Positions 17,715-26,637 of a stretch of 38,887 bases of DNA are shown piece after piece. The stretch's first letter is position 1, and every line of letters starts with the position of its first letter. The DNA comes from a virus. Below the pieces are notes generated by a model, which did no database searches, was not told the origin of the DNA, and saw nothing but the letters and a program-made list of their open reading frames with translations. The DNA lies in IMG/VR virus record IMGVR_UViG_3300017742_000034, positions 1 through 38,887 of that record. One strand, written 5' to 3'. Made by a program: the position numbers and the translations under genes.

Positions 17715-20700
17715 TTAAATTTGTTGAGATCTTTCAATCTCTTTTATATTTAAGATATTTCTATCCTTTTTATATTTATTCCCATTCGTATCTGTAAGTT
17801 CTAATGAAATCATATACTTTCCTGGTTCTTTAAAAAGATATGTTAGATACTTGCTTTCAAAATATATATCAGCCACTGATGAGTTAGTAGTATTAGATAT
17901 GATCCACCTAGGAGCATCTTTACCAACTATTCTACATTTATCATAGACAAACATAGCCCATGTCATCGGTGGTAATACTTTACCATCATTAATAAATTTA
18001 GCAGTTCCCCAAGTAGGATTGCTAGTTATACTTTGGCTAGATCGGTAAATTATACTTAAACAATCTACATTCCCGCCCGATGGGTCTATTTCAAAAGGTA
18101 CATAACCTGATAAGTTACTTGGTAATGCAAATATTGAATCTAATACAGTAGTATCAGGTTTTACTAATAATTTACTTATAAAATTAGTATATAGTGCATG
18201 GCCTAATGGGTTGTTAGTTGCAACATCAGAAGGATTATTTGCAGTCCATTCAGGTGATAGTGTCCCACCGCTTATATATGTGGTAATAAGATTCCATTCA
18301 GCATATATTAATAAGTATAAATATTCTCTCATTAATAAAGCTCTAAATTCACCTAATGTTTGGCCAGGCTGTTGTGAATATCCTGATGTATCAAACACAC
18401 CATTATTAATTGCTTCAGACATTGCAGCATATGTTGGGCCAGATGGTGATGTTTGATTAAATACATTTGGATATGCACCAGGTAAACCAAATGTTGTTAT
18501 AGTATGGAGTAAATGTTCTAATACCTCTGTAATTTGTGCCTGTGGAGTAAGACTGTCATCTTGCCAAATAAAATCAACATTTGCATTATCATCACTAGTT
18601 TGGTCCCATCCTGGTAAAGTATCTAAAGCAGGAGTATACGAACCCATACCAATAAATCCAATCTTCTGAATAGTTTTTAATGATTGCATTGATTGTAATA
18701 CGGCGGCTTGCTTATCATATATTATTCCAGTGGCACTTGGGTCTAATATCATTTCAACACATCTTGCAACTTTTTCTACAAAATTAGATTTAACAGCTGG
18801 TGCTCCACTTATTGCACCAACCGAAACTAGTGTCATTCCATTTATTGGTAATGCTTTTGCAAACGGTGGGTAAAGATTAGTTAGTTCTATTGGCCCCCCA
18901 AAATAATCAGTACTATTACCAGTACCTGTTGCGCAAATTCTAATTCCATTTACATCTACTATATCTACTGATTGAAAATCTCCATGCTTTCCAAAATATC
19001 TAGATACTGCCTGTACAAACATTTCACTATTAGCAGAATTTAATACTAAGTTATAAACGTATTTATTAATAATAGGATTAGTGCTAACATTAAGCTGACT
19101 AACAGCATCTCCTAATGTAACGGTTGCAGCATCAAAGAAATGAGTTCCTGTAACACCGTCTTTATCAACAATCTTTAAATATGTATTAGGTTTTATTTCA
19201 CTGAACTGAAAAAATGCAGGTGTATCCCCAGATGTAGATGTCATATCCCACCATAAGTGGTATGCATTATTCCATGTGCATGATCTGTCATTTAAATTTT
19301 TCCATTGATAAGGGCCGCTAAAGCTAGCTTTACCATTATCCTGGTAATTTAATAATTGAAAATCTGTAGGTGTTCCAATTCCAAATGTAGCTAATATTGC
19401 ATTAATTCTATCAAGTGATTCATATAAACTAGGAGTCTCCTCTTCCCATGTTATAGAAGGTGTTATAGGCAAATCCCAAAGAGATCCATAATCTTTCCAA
19501 GTATATTTAGCTTCACTACTCCATGTATATTTTAATTTTCTTGATTGATACCAGCCAGAATATTCGACCTCTCTTCCTTCAACACAAATAGCATCATGCT
19601 TTACTGATGATGAAATATTATTATATAAATCAAATAATTTCATTTCAACATTATAAACACCAACATAAGGTAATGTCATAGGTAAAGTACCATACTGACC
19701 TACCGATCCTCTTATCTGAAAATAATAAGCAGGTGAAATATCAGATGCATCTTTATAAACAGTCCATTCTATTTCTGTAAAGTTGCCAGATTCTAAACCA
19801 TCCCACGTAAATAATGTTTCACCAGGTAATTGTATAGTTGTAAACTGTCCTCCGCTCGCAGGGTTAGCCAATGTAAAACTTGCTCTAAATCTATTAACAT
19901 CATTACCATAACCTCTAATACAAGGTCCTATGTCATTAGTAACCTGTGACCAATCAAACCATAACCAAGGATCTACTTGTGCAGTCTTAAATGCAGCCAC
20001 CTGATTAAATATTGAAGTTGTAATTGTTTGTATAGTATCTCCTGCAATAACTGTATGTGTTGCAGACGTACCTGAAGCAGGATCACTTAAAGTATAAACA
20101 TCACCAACATTTGCTCCTTGAATATTAAAATCAAAAGTAAAGAAATCATTAGCATTTGTTAATTGATCCCATGTACTATCAATATTATTCCATGTTAAAT
20201 TATTAAAACTATCATTGGTTAGCGTAATTAAAGCTCCGCTCGGTACATTAGGTTGGTCTGGTAAATATTCAGATGAATAACCATCTTTATAATCTAACCC
20301 AGCCACTTTATTTAAATTAGGAGCGTATCTAGCAAAGTATGCAGCATATACACCAGCAACATCTTTTATTTGAACTGCTTGGCCAGTTTGTAATGCACCA
20401 AGCACGCTGTTTGGGTCAGGACCAATAGGAGGAGGAGGTAAAATTTGGCCAGGTACATAATTCATTATCATATTTTGTCCAACGGCAGCCACACCACCTG
20501 CACCAGATAAAGGCGCAACAAATGCATTACAATAATTAACTATTGCTTGTCCAACTACAGCAGCTTCATCTAAGCAAAAGGAATCAAATCTTCTTAAGTC
20601 TTCTAAATAAGTACATGTCGCTGGTGCAATTTTAAAATCAGTATTAATACCAGCTTTAATGGTGTTTGTATCATTCCTGCTTATTGTATTTGTAACCTCT

Positions 20701-21863
20701 AATAAACCAAAATAATCAGCCTCAGCCGTAATACCTTGTATATGCGCATTAAGTGGAAGATACTCGTTTTCTAGTTTTCTTTTTAAACCAAATAGCTTAA
20801 TTAAAATTTCTTCAATAGTAAAATCTTGTAATTCTTCAGTTATTGGTAAATCTTCTTCTGTAAATCTATTAGGAACAATTCTGTTAATTCTATAGATGAG
20901 CTCAAACATACTTGTCTTCCTAAAGTTTTTATTAGGCAAAGTAATTTTCTTGTCATCAAATTGTGCAGTAGGAGAAAACAAATCTACTGCATTGCTTTGG
21001 ATAAGCTTTCCAAATTGTGGAGAATTTGCATTTACATTTTTCCAGAATTCTCTAAGTTTTAAATTATCATATCCAAAAAATTTAATAGCATTAATTAAAC
21101 CTTTATAAGATCCTATGAATGGGTATATATTGCTACCCTCCATCATAATTTCTTTACGCTTAAGATTAATCTCTACAAAATCAGGCAATGCTTCTTTTAG
21201 ATTTGTATCTCTAAAAATTGTACTATCAGATGCAATAACATTATAACCCATATTTTGAGTCATAGTTCTTAATCTCTCGTCTTCATCAATACTTTCAGCG
21301 TAAACTGTAAATTCACCTATGATAGTATTTGTGCATTCATCTGTTATAATTAAAGTTCTTCTGTATGTATTTTCATCTGGTGAAGAAAATGCTATATCTA
21401 CTTGAAGAGCCTCAGATTTAATTTGATCAGTTATAATAAAACCTTCAGTATCTATAGTCTGATTATTATCATATTGTAAAGGTACATTTAATTTATCTAC
21501 CTTTATAAGTGGAGGTCCATCAGGTTCCTGTACTAATGCAGACTGTGTACCAGTATTAAATTCTTTATTAAATTGAAAAAGAAATATTTCATTAGGTTGA
21601 GTTGTTTCCCAACTTATATCCCAGTCACAATTATCCCCAGTAGCAATTTGTTCATACCCATGTGGATAACCAAACATAAATGTACCACTAGCGCTATCAA
21701 TCATTTTTTGTAAAATGAATAGCTGACCTACTTCAAATAAATCAATAGAAACCTGTGGCAAGAAAATATCACCAGTCCACTTATCAGTTGAACTGTCATA
21801 TGCCATATTGTAATTCTTCCCATGCTTATCAAAGAAGTATAAATGTTGCCAATTTTTGGTCAC
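17715..21863 (-). CDS. Giant gp7-like (tail protein I-like) baseplate wedge protein
   Basis: The 1382-residue product begins at a GTG (21861-21863), the only usable start before an upstream stop. Residues ~225-276 (LPDFVEINLKRKEIMMEGSN, GSYKGLINAIKFFGYDNLKL) match the conserved core of phage tail protein I, the family that includes the core of T4 gp7 and pairs with gp6 (J-like) in the wedge. Position agrees: it follows the gp6-like gene with one small gene between. Further on are PKD/Ig-like beta domains (~715-765 with GVYNVEMKLFDLYNN, and the last ~70 residues with EPGKYMISLELTDTNGNKY). It is far longer than gpI and longer than T4 gp7 (~1030 residues), so extra domains probably decorate the wedge. 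Family call moderately sure. Confidence 0.75.
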   Translation of the reverse strand: MTKNWQHLYFFDKHGKNYNMAYDSSTDKWTGDIFLPQVSIDLFEVGQLFILQKMIDSASGTFMFGYPHGYEQIATGDNCDWDISWETTQPNEIFLFQFNKEFNTGTQSALVQEPDGPPLIKVDKLNVPLQYDNNQTIDTEGFIITDQIKSEALQVDIAFSSPDENTYRRTLIITDECTNTIIGEFTVYAESIDEDERLRTMTQNMGYNVIASDSTIFRDTNLKEALPDFVEINLKRKEIMMEGSNIYPFIGSYKGLINAIKFFGYDNLKLREFWKNVNANSPQFGKLIQSNAVDLFSPTAQFDDKKITLPNKNFRKTSMFELIYRINRIVPNRFTEEDLPITEELQDFTIEEILIKLFGLKRKLENEYLPLNAHIQGITAEADYFGLLEVTNTISRNDTNTIKAGINTDFKIAPATCTYLEDLRRFDSFCLDEAAVVGQAIVNYCNAFVAPLSGAGGVAAVGQNMIMNYVPGQILPPPPIGPDPNSVLGALQTGQAVQIKDVAGVYAAYFARYAPNLNKVAGLDYKDGYSSEYLPDQPNVPSGALITLTNDSFNNLTWNNIDSTWDQLTNANDFFTFDFNIQGANVGDVYTLSDPASGTSATHTVIAGDTIQTITTSIFNQVAAFKTAQVDPWLWFDWSQVTNDIGPCIRGYGNDVNRFRASFTLANPASGGQFTTIQLPGETLFTWDGLESGNFTEIEWTVYKDASDISPAYYFQIRGSVGQYGTLPMTLPYVGVYNVEMKLFDLYNNISSSVKHDAICVEGREVEYSGWYQSRKLKYTWSSEAKYTWKDYGSLWDLPITPSITWEEETPSLYESLDRINAILATFGIGTPTDFQLLNYQDNGKASFSGPYQWKNLNDRSCTWNNAYHLWWDMTSTSGDTPAFFQFSEIKPNTYLKIVDKDGVTGTHFFDAATVTLGDAVSQLNVSTNPIINKYVYNLVLNSANSEMFVQAVSRYFGKHGDFQSVDIVDVNGIRICATGTGNSTDYFGGPIELTNLYPPFAKALPINGMTLVSVGAISGAPAVKSNFVEKVARCVEMILDPSATGIIYDKQAAVLQSMQSLKTIQKIGFIGMGSYTPALDTLPGWDQTSDDNANVDFIWQDDSLTPQAQITEVLEHLLHTITTFGLPGAYPNVFNQTSPSGPTYAAMSEAINNGVFDTSGYSQQPGQTLGEFRALLMREYLYLLIYAEWNLITTYISGGTLSPEWTANNPSDVATNNPLGHALYTNFISKLLVKPDTTVLDSIFALPSNLSGYVPFEIDPSGGNVDCLSIIYRSSQSITSNPTWGTAKFINDGKVLPPMTWAMFVYDKCRIVGKDAPRWIISNTTNSSVADIYFESKYLTYLFKEPGKYMISLELTDTNGNKYKKDRNILNIKEIERSQQI
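17767..17780 (-). promoter_or_regulatory. Late-promoter-like motif inside the end of the gp7-like gene
   Basis: AATAAATATAAAAA lies in the 3' end of the 1382-residue gene, 67 bases upstream of the start of the 216-residue gene. A weaker TTAAATATAAAA follows at about 17742-17752. Being inside coding sequence makes chance more likely, but the match to the elements at 14903 and 30511 is near complete. Confidence 0.35.
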
Positions 21864-21870
21864 TGTGCTT

Positions 21871-22140
21871 TTAATTTATTTTTTGATACCATTTAGGAAC
21901 TGCAAAATTAAAATAAATTCTTAGGTATTTAACTCTATTAATGTATAAAACCATTATAGGATTTAAGTAATCTTTTAGAAATGTTTTTAAATGTATATTT
22001 CTAAACATATACTTAGACATACTGTTTTGTAATAATACTTTAGAATAATCAAATCCTGTATTTTTTAATTCCCAACCTTCTTCATATGTAGCTCTATATA
22101 AACTAGGGAATCCTGTTCTATTATTTTTTACTGTTGCCAT
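21871..22140 (-). CDS. Small protein between the two main wedge genes, unknown function
   Basis: The 89-residue basic, aromatic-rich protein has no signal peptide or recognisable motif. It begins MATVKNNRTGFPSLYRATYE and ends IYFNFAVPKWYQKIN; the middle has alternating hydrophobic and Lys residues. It lies 1 base after the gp6-like gene and 7 bases before the GTG of the gp7-like gene, so the three are almost certainly co-translated and the small protein probably belongs to the wedge. It is one of the few genes here with a good ribosome binding site (AAAAGGAAAATAAA before ATG), located inside the end of the gp6-like gene. I cannot name a homologue. Confidence 0.68.
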   Translation of the reverse strand: MATVKNNRTGFPSLYRATYEEGWELKNTGFDYSKVLLQNSMSKYMFRNIHLKTFLKDYLNPIMVLYINRVKYLRIYFNFAVPKWYQKIN

Positions 22141-22141
22141 T

Positions 22142-23998
22142 TTATTTTCCTTTTAATGCTTTTAGTGTTGGGTTATTTTGTAACCTTCCAGTGTTTAATC
22201 CTGCTGAGTTTGTACCAGTAGCAATTGTAGTTCCTCTGTTTCTTTTAGTGTTATTATATTTTTCTTGTTGTATTTTATTATAAAGATTATTTGCAATTGC
22301 TTCTTTATAGAATACATTAAGGGAACTTATTTTATTAGCTTCAGGTATAGGCTCATAGTAAGTACCACTTCTATCTTTCCAACCACCTCTTATAATTGCT
22401 ATATCATTATTTTCAATAATCACATCCCCAAAACTGTCTAATCCTAATTGCGGATCTTCGCCTTTCTTTAATACAATTTTTTTATTCTCAATTAGAACTC
22501 TTTGGTCAGTCACAGGATCTGTTCCATACACAGGTATAAAGTAAAAACCATCTCTTATTGCCTGCTCATTAACTTCTGATATAAAAAATACGTTTACAGA
22601 ATCAATACCTTCAACGTTTTCAATTATTGAAATAATATCTGATCTAGGTATTCTATCTCTCCTATTTACATTTAAGAAGTATTCATCTAAATTTTTTCGT
22701 ATTTCAATTCTTATAGAATCTTTATCATAATTATCAAACCATCTTATTACTATATTAAGAGCATACCTTTTAATAGTCGGATCCACTATTCGAGTTTCAG
22801 CAGTAACTACTTGCCTTCCACTTTTATTTAATATTTCATAAGTCATTTCTTTCTCTTGTGTACTCATTGTAAATTCTACCTCAGGTACACTAAAATAATC
22901 TAAATCACTTGTTAATTTTTTCTTAATATCTGGAATTAGGAAAAGGTAAATAATATTATCATCATCTAAATATTCATCATTCTTTGTATTGTAAGCATCT
23001 ATAAAAGACCAGAAATCATACTTACTTAAATAGTAAATATAATTATTAGGATTAGCTAACACAAATGAATTACTTGCATACGGTGCAATTAATCTAGTAA
23101 ACTGAGGGTCTTCTGAATCAGAACCAAACATAGGATTTCTTGTAATATTCATTGCAAGTATTTCATTTAAATCTACCTGCTCACCTGATGAATCTGTTCC
23201 AGGATCTATAAATTTTATATCTAATTGATTTCCTCCAATATTACCTGCCGAACCTCTGGTTTTAATATAAGTAACTTTTATTTTAGAACCTAGCGGTGGC
23301 GGATATCCAAATTGATTATTTCCAAAAAATACAGTTAATCCTCCATTGACACTTGATTTAACCATCGCAGCCTTGTCTCCATTATTCATATCATATATAG
23401 AATCTTCTAATTTCCATAATTCACCGTCTACAAAAACCTCCACTAAGTATTCATCAGTTGGTTCTTTTGTGCTTAAGTTATAACTTTGTAATGGGTTGCC
23501 GCTCCCTGTAAAGGATTGATCCTCTTTTTCCCCTTGTATAACTTCAACATTAACAAAAGACTTATTAGTTTTATCTAATCTAATAAAGTCACTATTAAAT
23601 CTTAAAAAATATTGCAATCCGTTTTGCCCAATTTGAAAAGGTAAACCGTTCATAATTTGTACGTAATCACCATTAAGAAGAGTAGCAGCACTTGTATTTA
23701 ATCTTAATCCAATAATACCTCTTGCCGATATACCTCTTGTAGGGTCATGGCCAGTTAACCTGGATAAGCCATAAATAGATTCAATGTTTCTTGCTCTAGA
23801 TATATTCATTTCTGTAGCAACGGCTTCTATATAAAAGAATATCATTTCACCTAAATTAGAAACAACAGTTAGTATTTGTCCAAACGGCGAAGCCGGTGTA
23901 AACACCTCAACTGATTGATCATATGTACGCTGAAGGTAATCAAATGAATCTTGAAATAACTCCGTGGCTTTTAATCTTGTTTTACTAAAAAATGACAT
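22142..23998 (-). CDS. Baseplate wedge protein, gp6 / baseplate J-like family
   Basis: The 618-residue protein carries the baseplate J signature at residues ~219-256 (GGLTVFFGNNQFGYPPPLGS, KIKVTYIKTRGSAGNIGG): a beta strand, FG-loop, Pro-rich turn and a KVTY strand ending in GN. The N-terminal ~100 residues are helical (FQDSFDYLQRTYDQS, IFFYIEAVATEMNISRARN), and the C-terminal part has a domain typical of wedge dimerisation (KRYALNIVIRWFDNYDKDSI, then NRRDRIPRSDIISIIENVEG). In contractile tails two gp6 copies join one gp7 to build each wedge and form the inner ring that opens on contraction. The neighbours agree: gp25-like just upstream in transcription, gp7-like downstream. T4 gp6 is ~660 residues, a good length match. 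Confidence 0.9.
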   Translation of the reverse strand: MSFFSKTRLKATELFQDSFDYLQRTYDQSVEVFTPASPFGQILTVVSNLGEMIFFYIEAVATEMNISRARNIESIYGLSRLTGHDPTRGISARGIIGLRLNTSAATLLNGDYVQIMNGLPFQIGQNGLQYFLRFNSDFIRLDKTNKSFVNVEVIQGEKEDQSFTGSGNPLQSYNLSTKEPTDEYLVEVFVDGELWKLEDSIYDMNNGDKAAMVKSSVNGGLTVFFGNNQFGYPPPLGSKIKVTYIKTRGSAGNIGGNQLDIKFIDPGTDSSGEQVDLNEILAMNITRNPMFGSDSEDPQFTRLIAPYASNSFVLANPNNYIYYLSKYDFWSFIDAYNTKNDEYLDDDNIIYLFLIPDIKKKLTSDLDYFSVPEVEFTMSTQEKEMTYEILNKSGRQVVTAETRIVDPTIKRYALNIVIRWFDNYDKDSIRIEIRKNLDEYFLNVNRRDRIPRSDIISIIENVEGIDSVNVFFISEVNEQAIRDGFYFIPVYGTDPVTDQRVLIENKKIVLKKGEDPQLGLDSFGDVIIENNDIAIIRGGWKDRSGTYYEPIPEANKISSLNVFYKEAIANNLYNKIQQEKYNNTKRNRGTTIATGTNSAGLNTGRLQNNPTLKALKGK

Positions 23999-24011
23999 TT
24001 ACATTATTATT

Positions 24012-24374
24012 TTAAAAAAGAGCCCCTAATACTCTCTGTTCATTTACAAATATATCAACAAGGCAACCATCCCTTTCTAATGTAGAAAAGAATGAAACTT
24101 TAGTATCTATATCAAACCCGGCCATTTGTGGCAAACAGTATGCAGTGATTTGACTATTGATATTATTTTGTATAGTGTTTTCATTTAATACTAATGAAAA
24201 AATTAATTCATCTAAATTTGCACCTATACCAGGTACTCCTAATACATCTCCTTTATTAGTAAACAGGCAGTTTTCTATTTTAAGAATTAATTGAGATAAC
24301 GTATCGCTAACCTCTAAAGTTTGCTCATTATACTTTGGAGCTAATGCATCTCTACTATAAATGTCTCTAATCAT
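24012..24374 (-). CDS. Baseplate wedge protein, gp25 / gpW-like family
   Basis: The 120-residue protein matches the gp25-like wedge family in size (T4 gp25 is ~130 residues) and pattern: MIRDIYSRDALAPKYNEQ, a helix with LSQLILKIENCLFTNKGDVL, then the Pro-Gly turn and the following helix (GVPGIGANLDELIFSLVL), and a C-terminal strand (GCLVDIFVNEQRVLGALF). gp25 nucleates the first sheath ring and clamps the gp6-gp7 wedge; it is conserved in all contractile systems. The gene lies directly before the gp6-like gene (13 bases), the same order as W-J in P2 and gp25-J in injection systems. A promoter-like AATATATAATA sits 18 bases upstream, so the wedge genes may start a late transcript here. Confidence 0.85.
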   Translation of the reverse strand: MIRDIYSRDALAPKYNEQTLEVSDTLSQLILKIENCLFTNKGDVLGVPGIGANLDELIFSLVLNENTIQNNINSQITAYCLPQMAGFDIDTKVSFFSTLERDGCLVDIFVNEQRVLGALF

Positions 24375-24392
24375 TGAAGAACACTAATTTTT

Positions 24393-24403
24393 TATTATAT
24401 ATT
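24393..24403 (-). promoter_or_regulatory. Late-promoter-like motif before the gp25-like gene
   Basis: AATATATAATA lies 18 bases upstream of the ATG at 24374, in a 60-base gap. It would place the wedge genes (gp25, gp6, gp7) on their own late transcript. Confidence 0.5.
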
Positions 24404-24434
24404 CTCTTTTTATTTAATAGCTTTCAGATTATAA

Positions 24435-25298
24435 TTATCCTGTGAAAAAGTAATCAACACCTTCATCACCTTTAATTTCTTCTACAACTCTGTCAACTTC
24501 TTCTCTACCTTCCGATGAAATCATATCATAATTAATTGTAATATTACCTGGAAGATTAAAAGAAAACGTTCCTAAGATTCTAGAGAGTTGAATTTTAGCC
24601 ATTCCTATAACATATCTTTGGAATGCTTCATCTTCAAATAAAGCACAATCAGGAATCGTAGAAAATATTTCAAATATAACCGCATTCTTAGGTAGCTCTC
24701 CTTGAAATCTAAACTTTTTTGTAAGCCTATTATAAGTATATGATATTTGTGGTAATAAAACTTGTCTTGCATTATCCATAAATAATGAGTTAACAACATA
24801 GTACATTAAATTTTCACTTCCAATACCAGCACCATAAACATCATCATAAATAAATTTATCAATTGAAAAATCTACATCGTCTGCATTAAAGCTCATACTA
24901 CCAAATCCACCATCTTCTCCACTAAATCCACCAATCTCAAATACATCATTCACAGAGTATACCCTAGACGGCATCTGTACTATACCCCTTGGGTTAGCTA
25001 ATTGATTTTTATTTGTTATAGTTTCATTGTCTACACCAGTAGCATGCGGTACTCCTTGTTTAAAATCTGGTTTTCGTAATGCGCCTGCTGGTAATGCAAT
25101 ATACATTTGCTCTACACTATCCTCGTATATTTTATAAAAATAATTCTTTGCCCTATTTATAATATTAGCCAATTCTTTTTTTGGAACCGTAAATGGAATC
25201 TGGCAAGCAATAGTTAAATCATCATTAATTATTTTAATTAATTCATCTAAACACGCAGCTTCTTCTGGGTCATTACAATAAGTATTCTTGTTAGCCAT
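24435..25298 (-). CDS. Putative virion structural protein, role uncertain
   Basis: The protein has 287 residues. The N-terminus has a helical region (DELIKIINDDLTIACQIP, IINRAKNYFYKIYEDSVEQ) and a Gly-rich loop region ~125-145 (FEIGGFSGEDGGFGSMSFN). The C-terminal third has a regular helical pattern (DEAFQRYVIGMAKIQLSRIL, then GTFSFNLPGNITINYDMI, and GREEVDRVVEEIKGDEGVD). This ending recalls neck or head-tail connector proteins of large myoviruses, but that is a memory of pattern, not a match I can prove. It lies between the amidoligase and gp25-like genes. No membrane segment. A short AT-rich element (AAAATATAA) lies 6 bases upstream of the ATG, probably too close to be its promoter. Confidence 0.68.
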   Translation of the reverse strand: MANKNTYCNDPEEAACLDELIKIINDDLTIACQIPFTVPKKELANIINRAKNYFYKIYEDSVEQMYIALPAGALRKPDFKQGVPHATGVDNETITNKNQLANPRGIVQMPSRVYSVNDVFEIGGFSGEDGGFGSMSFNADDVDFSIDKFIYDDVYGAGIGSENLMYYVVNSLFMDNARQVLLPQISYTYNRLTKKFRFQGELPKNAVIFEIFSTIPDCALFEDEAFQRYVIGMAKIQLSRILGTFSFNLPGNITINYDMISSEGREEVDRVVEEIKGDEGVDYFFTG

Positions 25299-25304
25299 AC
25301 TTTT

Positions 25305-26597
25305 TTATATTTTTTCTATTTCAATTATTTCAGCATTTTCAAATCTAGCCATTTTAGTAGCTCTACCTTTTCTAAATATTCCACCGTCCATTTCTCCACT
25401 GAATACACCTTTAGCACCAAAGACATAAGAATCTTTACACATTACATTTTTGCTAACATAAGAATCTTCTATCTTACAATCAGCAGCATCAGTTGCACCA
25501 AATAAATTACTTTCAAATAAAGATGAATTTACTAGTTCTGAACTAAAGATATCACAATTTAAAATATTACCTTGAACTTTACAGTCTACAATATCAATAC
25601 CTCTTATCTCAAAGCATTGCATTAATTCAGCATTCTTTAATTGAATTCTTCCGGTATCAGCATCATAATTAATCAGCCCTTCCTTTAATCCTGCTAAAGT
25701 TAAAAGTTTAAAAACTTTTTCTCTCATCTTAGGATAAAATGTTTCTACAATTTGGTCATATGTTTGTAGATCAACCATTAATTTAACCTTAGGAAATTTT
25801 TTCTTAAATGCTTGGTAGTCTTTATAAGATTCAACTATACCACTATGTTTTTCTAAAACAGCATCTAATTTTTTTATATCTTCTTTAGTATATTTAGGAT
25901 ACATTAAAGATTCATATAATGATACAACAAAATGTTCTGTTAAATTCATTATAGTATTATACTTCTTTTCATAATCCTTTCCACCTAAATATCTAAACTC
26001 TATATAGTTCTTAGGTAATTTAGAAAAGTTTACCCCGTAATACTTTTCAGACACAAACATATAATTTCTCCAAGAAATTTTTTCTGGTGAAGGTTGTGTC
26101 ATTCCACTTAAAGGGACTACGAATTTTATTGATTTTGCGTAAACTGAATTTTTTCTGTTAGGAAATGCTTCATAAATTTTATCTTCATTAAAATTTAAAA
26201 CAAATTTACCAATATCCAAACTAGATACATTAGTAGGAGTTCCTAATTTCTTTCCATCAAAAGCTACATTAATATGAATGCTACATCGCTCATTAGTGGA
26301 TCCATTTTCACGAATCCACTTTAGAGTTTTTGCAATAATAAGTTTTGATTCAACAAACGGCATTGGCCCAGTGACCAATTCAATCATACCACTCCCCCCT
26401 GAATTATCAGGCTCTAATTTAAATACTTCATCACTAGGGGTAAATTCACTGTGAGCTTTTTCTTCTATTTGTATTCTTTTATTTAAAGTATTAGAAAGGC
26501 TTCTTTTAACCTCATCTAATCCTTCATTTGCAAAGAATTCAAATTCTAATCCAATTTTTGATGCATATATAGCATTCAGCTGTTCGTTAGTGTACAT
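25305..26597 (-). CDS. Amidoligase (COOH-NH2 ligase) fused to a beta-helix-like C-terminal domain
   Basis: The 430-residue protein shows the signature of the putative amidoligase family (glutamine-synthetase-like fold; ATP-dependent ligation of a carboxylate to an amine). Visible motifs in order: IGLEFEF (15-21), LEPDNS then MIELVTGPM (61-79), CSIHINV (105-111) and YIEFRYLGG (198-206). The Glu of GLEFE, Asp64, Glu73, His108, Glu200 and Arg202 would be metal/ATP and substrate ligands. The usual HxH is HxN here. Residues ~210-310 are helical. From ~320 to 430 short strands repeat every ~8-10 residues (IRGIDIVDCKVQGNILNCDI, SSLFESNLFGATDAADCKI), a beta-helix or pentapeptide-like stack that may dock on a substrate. 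The gene sits between S1-like and structural genes, with a ribosome-binding-site hairpin just upstream. Substrate unknown; a virion protein or host wall peptide is plausible. Confidence 0.8.
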   Translation of the reverse strand: MYTNEQLNAIYASKIGLEFEFFANEGLDEVKRSLSNTLNKRIQIEEKAHSEFTPSDEVFKLEPDNSGGSGMIELVTGPMPFVESKLIIAKTLKWIRENGSTNERCSIHINVAFDGKKLGTPTNVSSLDIGKFVLNFNEDKIYEAFPNRKNSVYAKSIKFVVPLSGMTQPSPEKISWRNYMFVSEKYYGVNFSKLPKNYIEFRYLGGKDYEKKYNTIMNLTEHFVVSLYESLMYPKYTKEDIKKLDAVLEKHSGIVESYKDYQAFKKKFPKVKLMVDLQTYDQIVETFYPKMREKVFKLLTLAGLKEGLINYDADTGRIQLKNAELMQCFEIRGIDIVDCKVQGNILNCDIFSSELVNSSLFESNLFGATDAADCKIEDSYVSKNVMCKDSYVFGAKGVFSGEMDGGIFRKGRATKMARFENAEIIEIEKI

Positions 26598-26601
26598 GTA
26601 G

Positions 26602-26633
26602 TTCCTGATTTGTTTATATATTCAAACCAGGAA
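26602..26633 (-). promoter_or_regulatory. RNA hairpin covering the amidoligase ribosome binding site
   Basis: On the minus strand the arm UUCCUGGUUUG (26633-26623) pairs fully with CAAAUCAGGAA (26612-26602) over 11 bp (one G-U pair), with a 10-base loop AAUAUAUAAA. The 3' arm contains AGGAA, the only good Shine-Dalgarno candidate for the ATG at 26597, four bases further on. The hairpin starts 4 bases after the S1-like stop. There is no U-tract, so it is not a typical terminator. The loop is itself a copy of the promoter-like motif found elsewhere in the window. A transcript started there would lose the 5' arm and free the site. Confidence 0.7.
26613..26622 (-). promoter_or_regulatory. Late-promoter-like motif in hairpin loop before the amidoligase gene
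   Basis: AATATATAAA occupies the loop of the hairpin, 15 bases upstream of the amidoligase ATG. It matches the motif found before other genes. Late T4 promoters (TATAAATA) are similar in character and lie at similar distance. The start site has not been seen. Confidence 0.5.
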
Positions 26634-26637
26634 TAGG

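Noticed and set aside
17233-17718. Plus-strand open frame of 161 residues opposite the 216-residue gene
   Set aside because: Complete antisense overlap with a gene supported by a fibre motif; no independent evidence.
26602-26633. Intrinsic terminator of the S1-like gene
   Set aside because: The stem is long enough but no U-tract follows; instead the ribosome binding site and ATG of the next gene follow directly.
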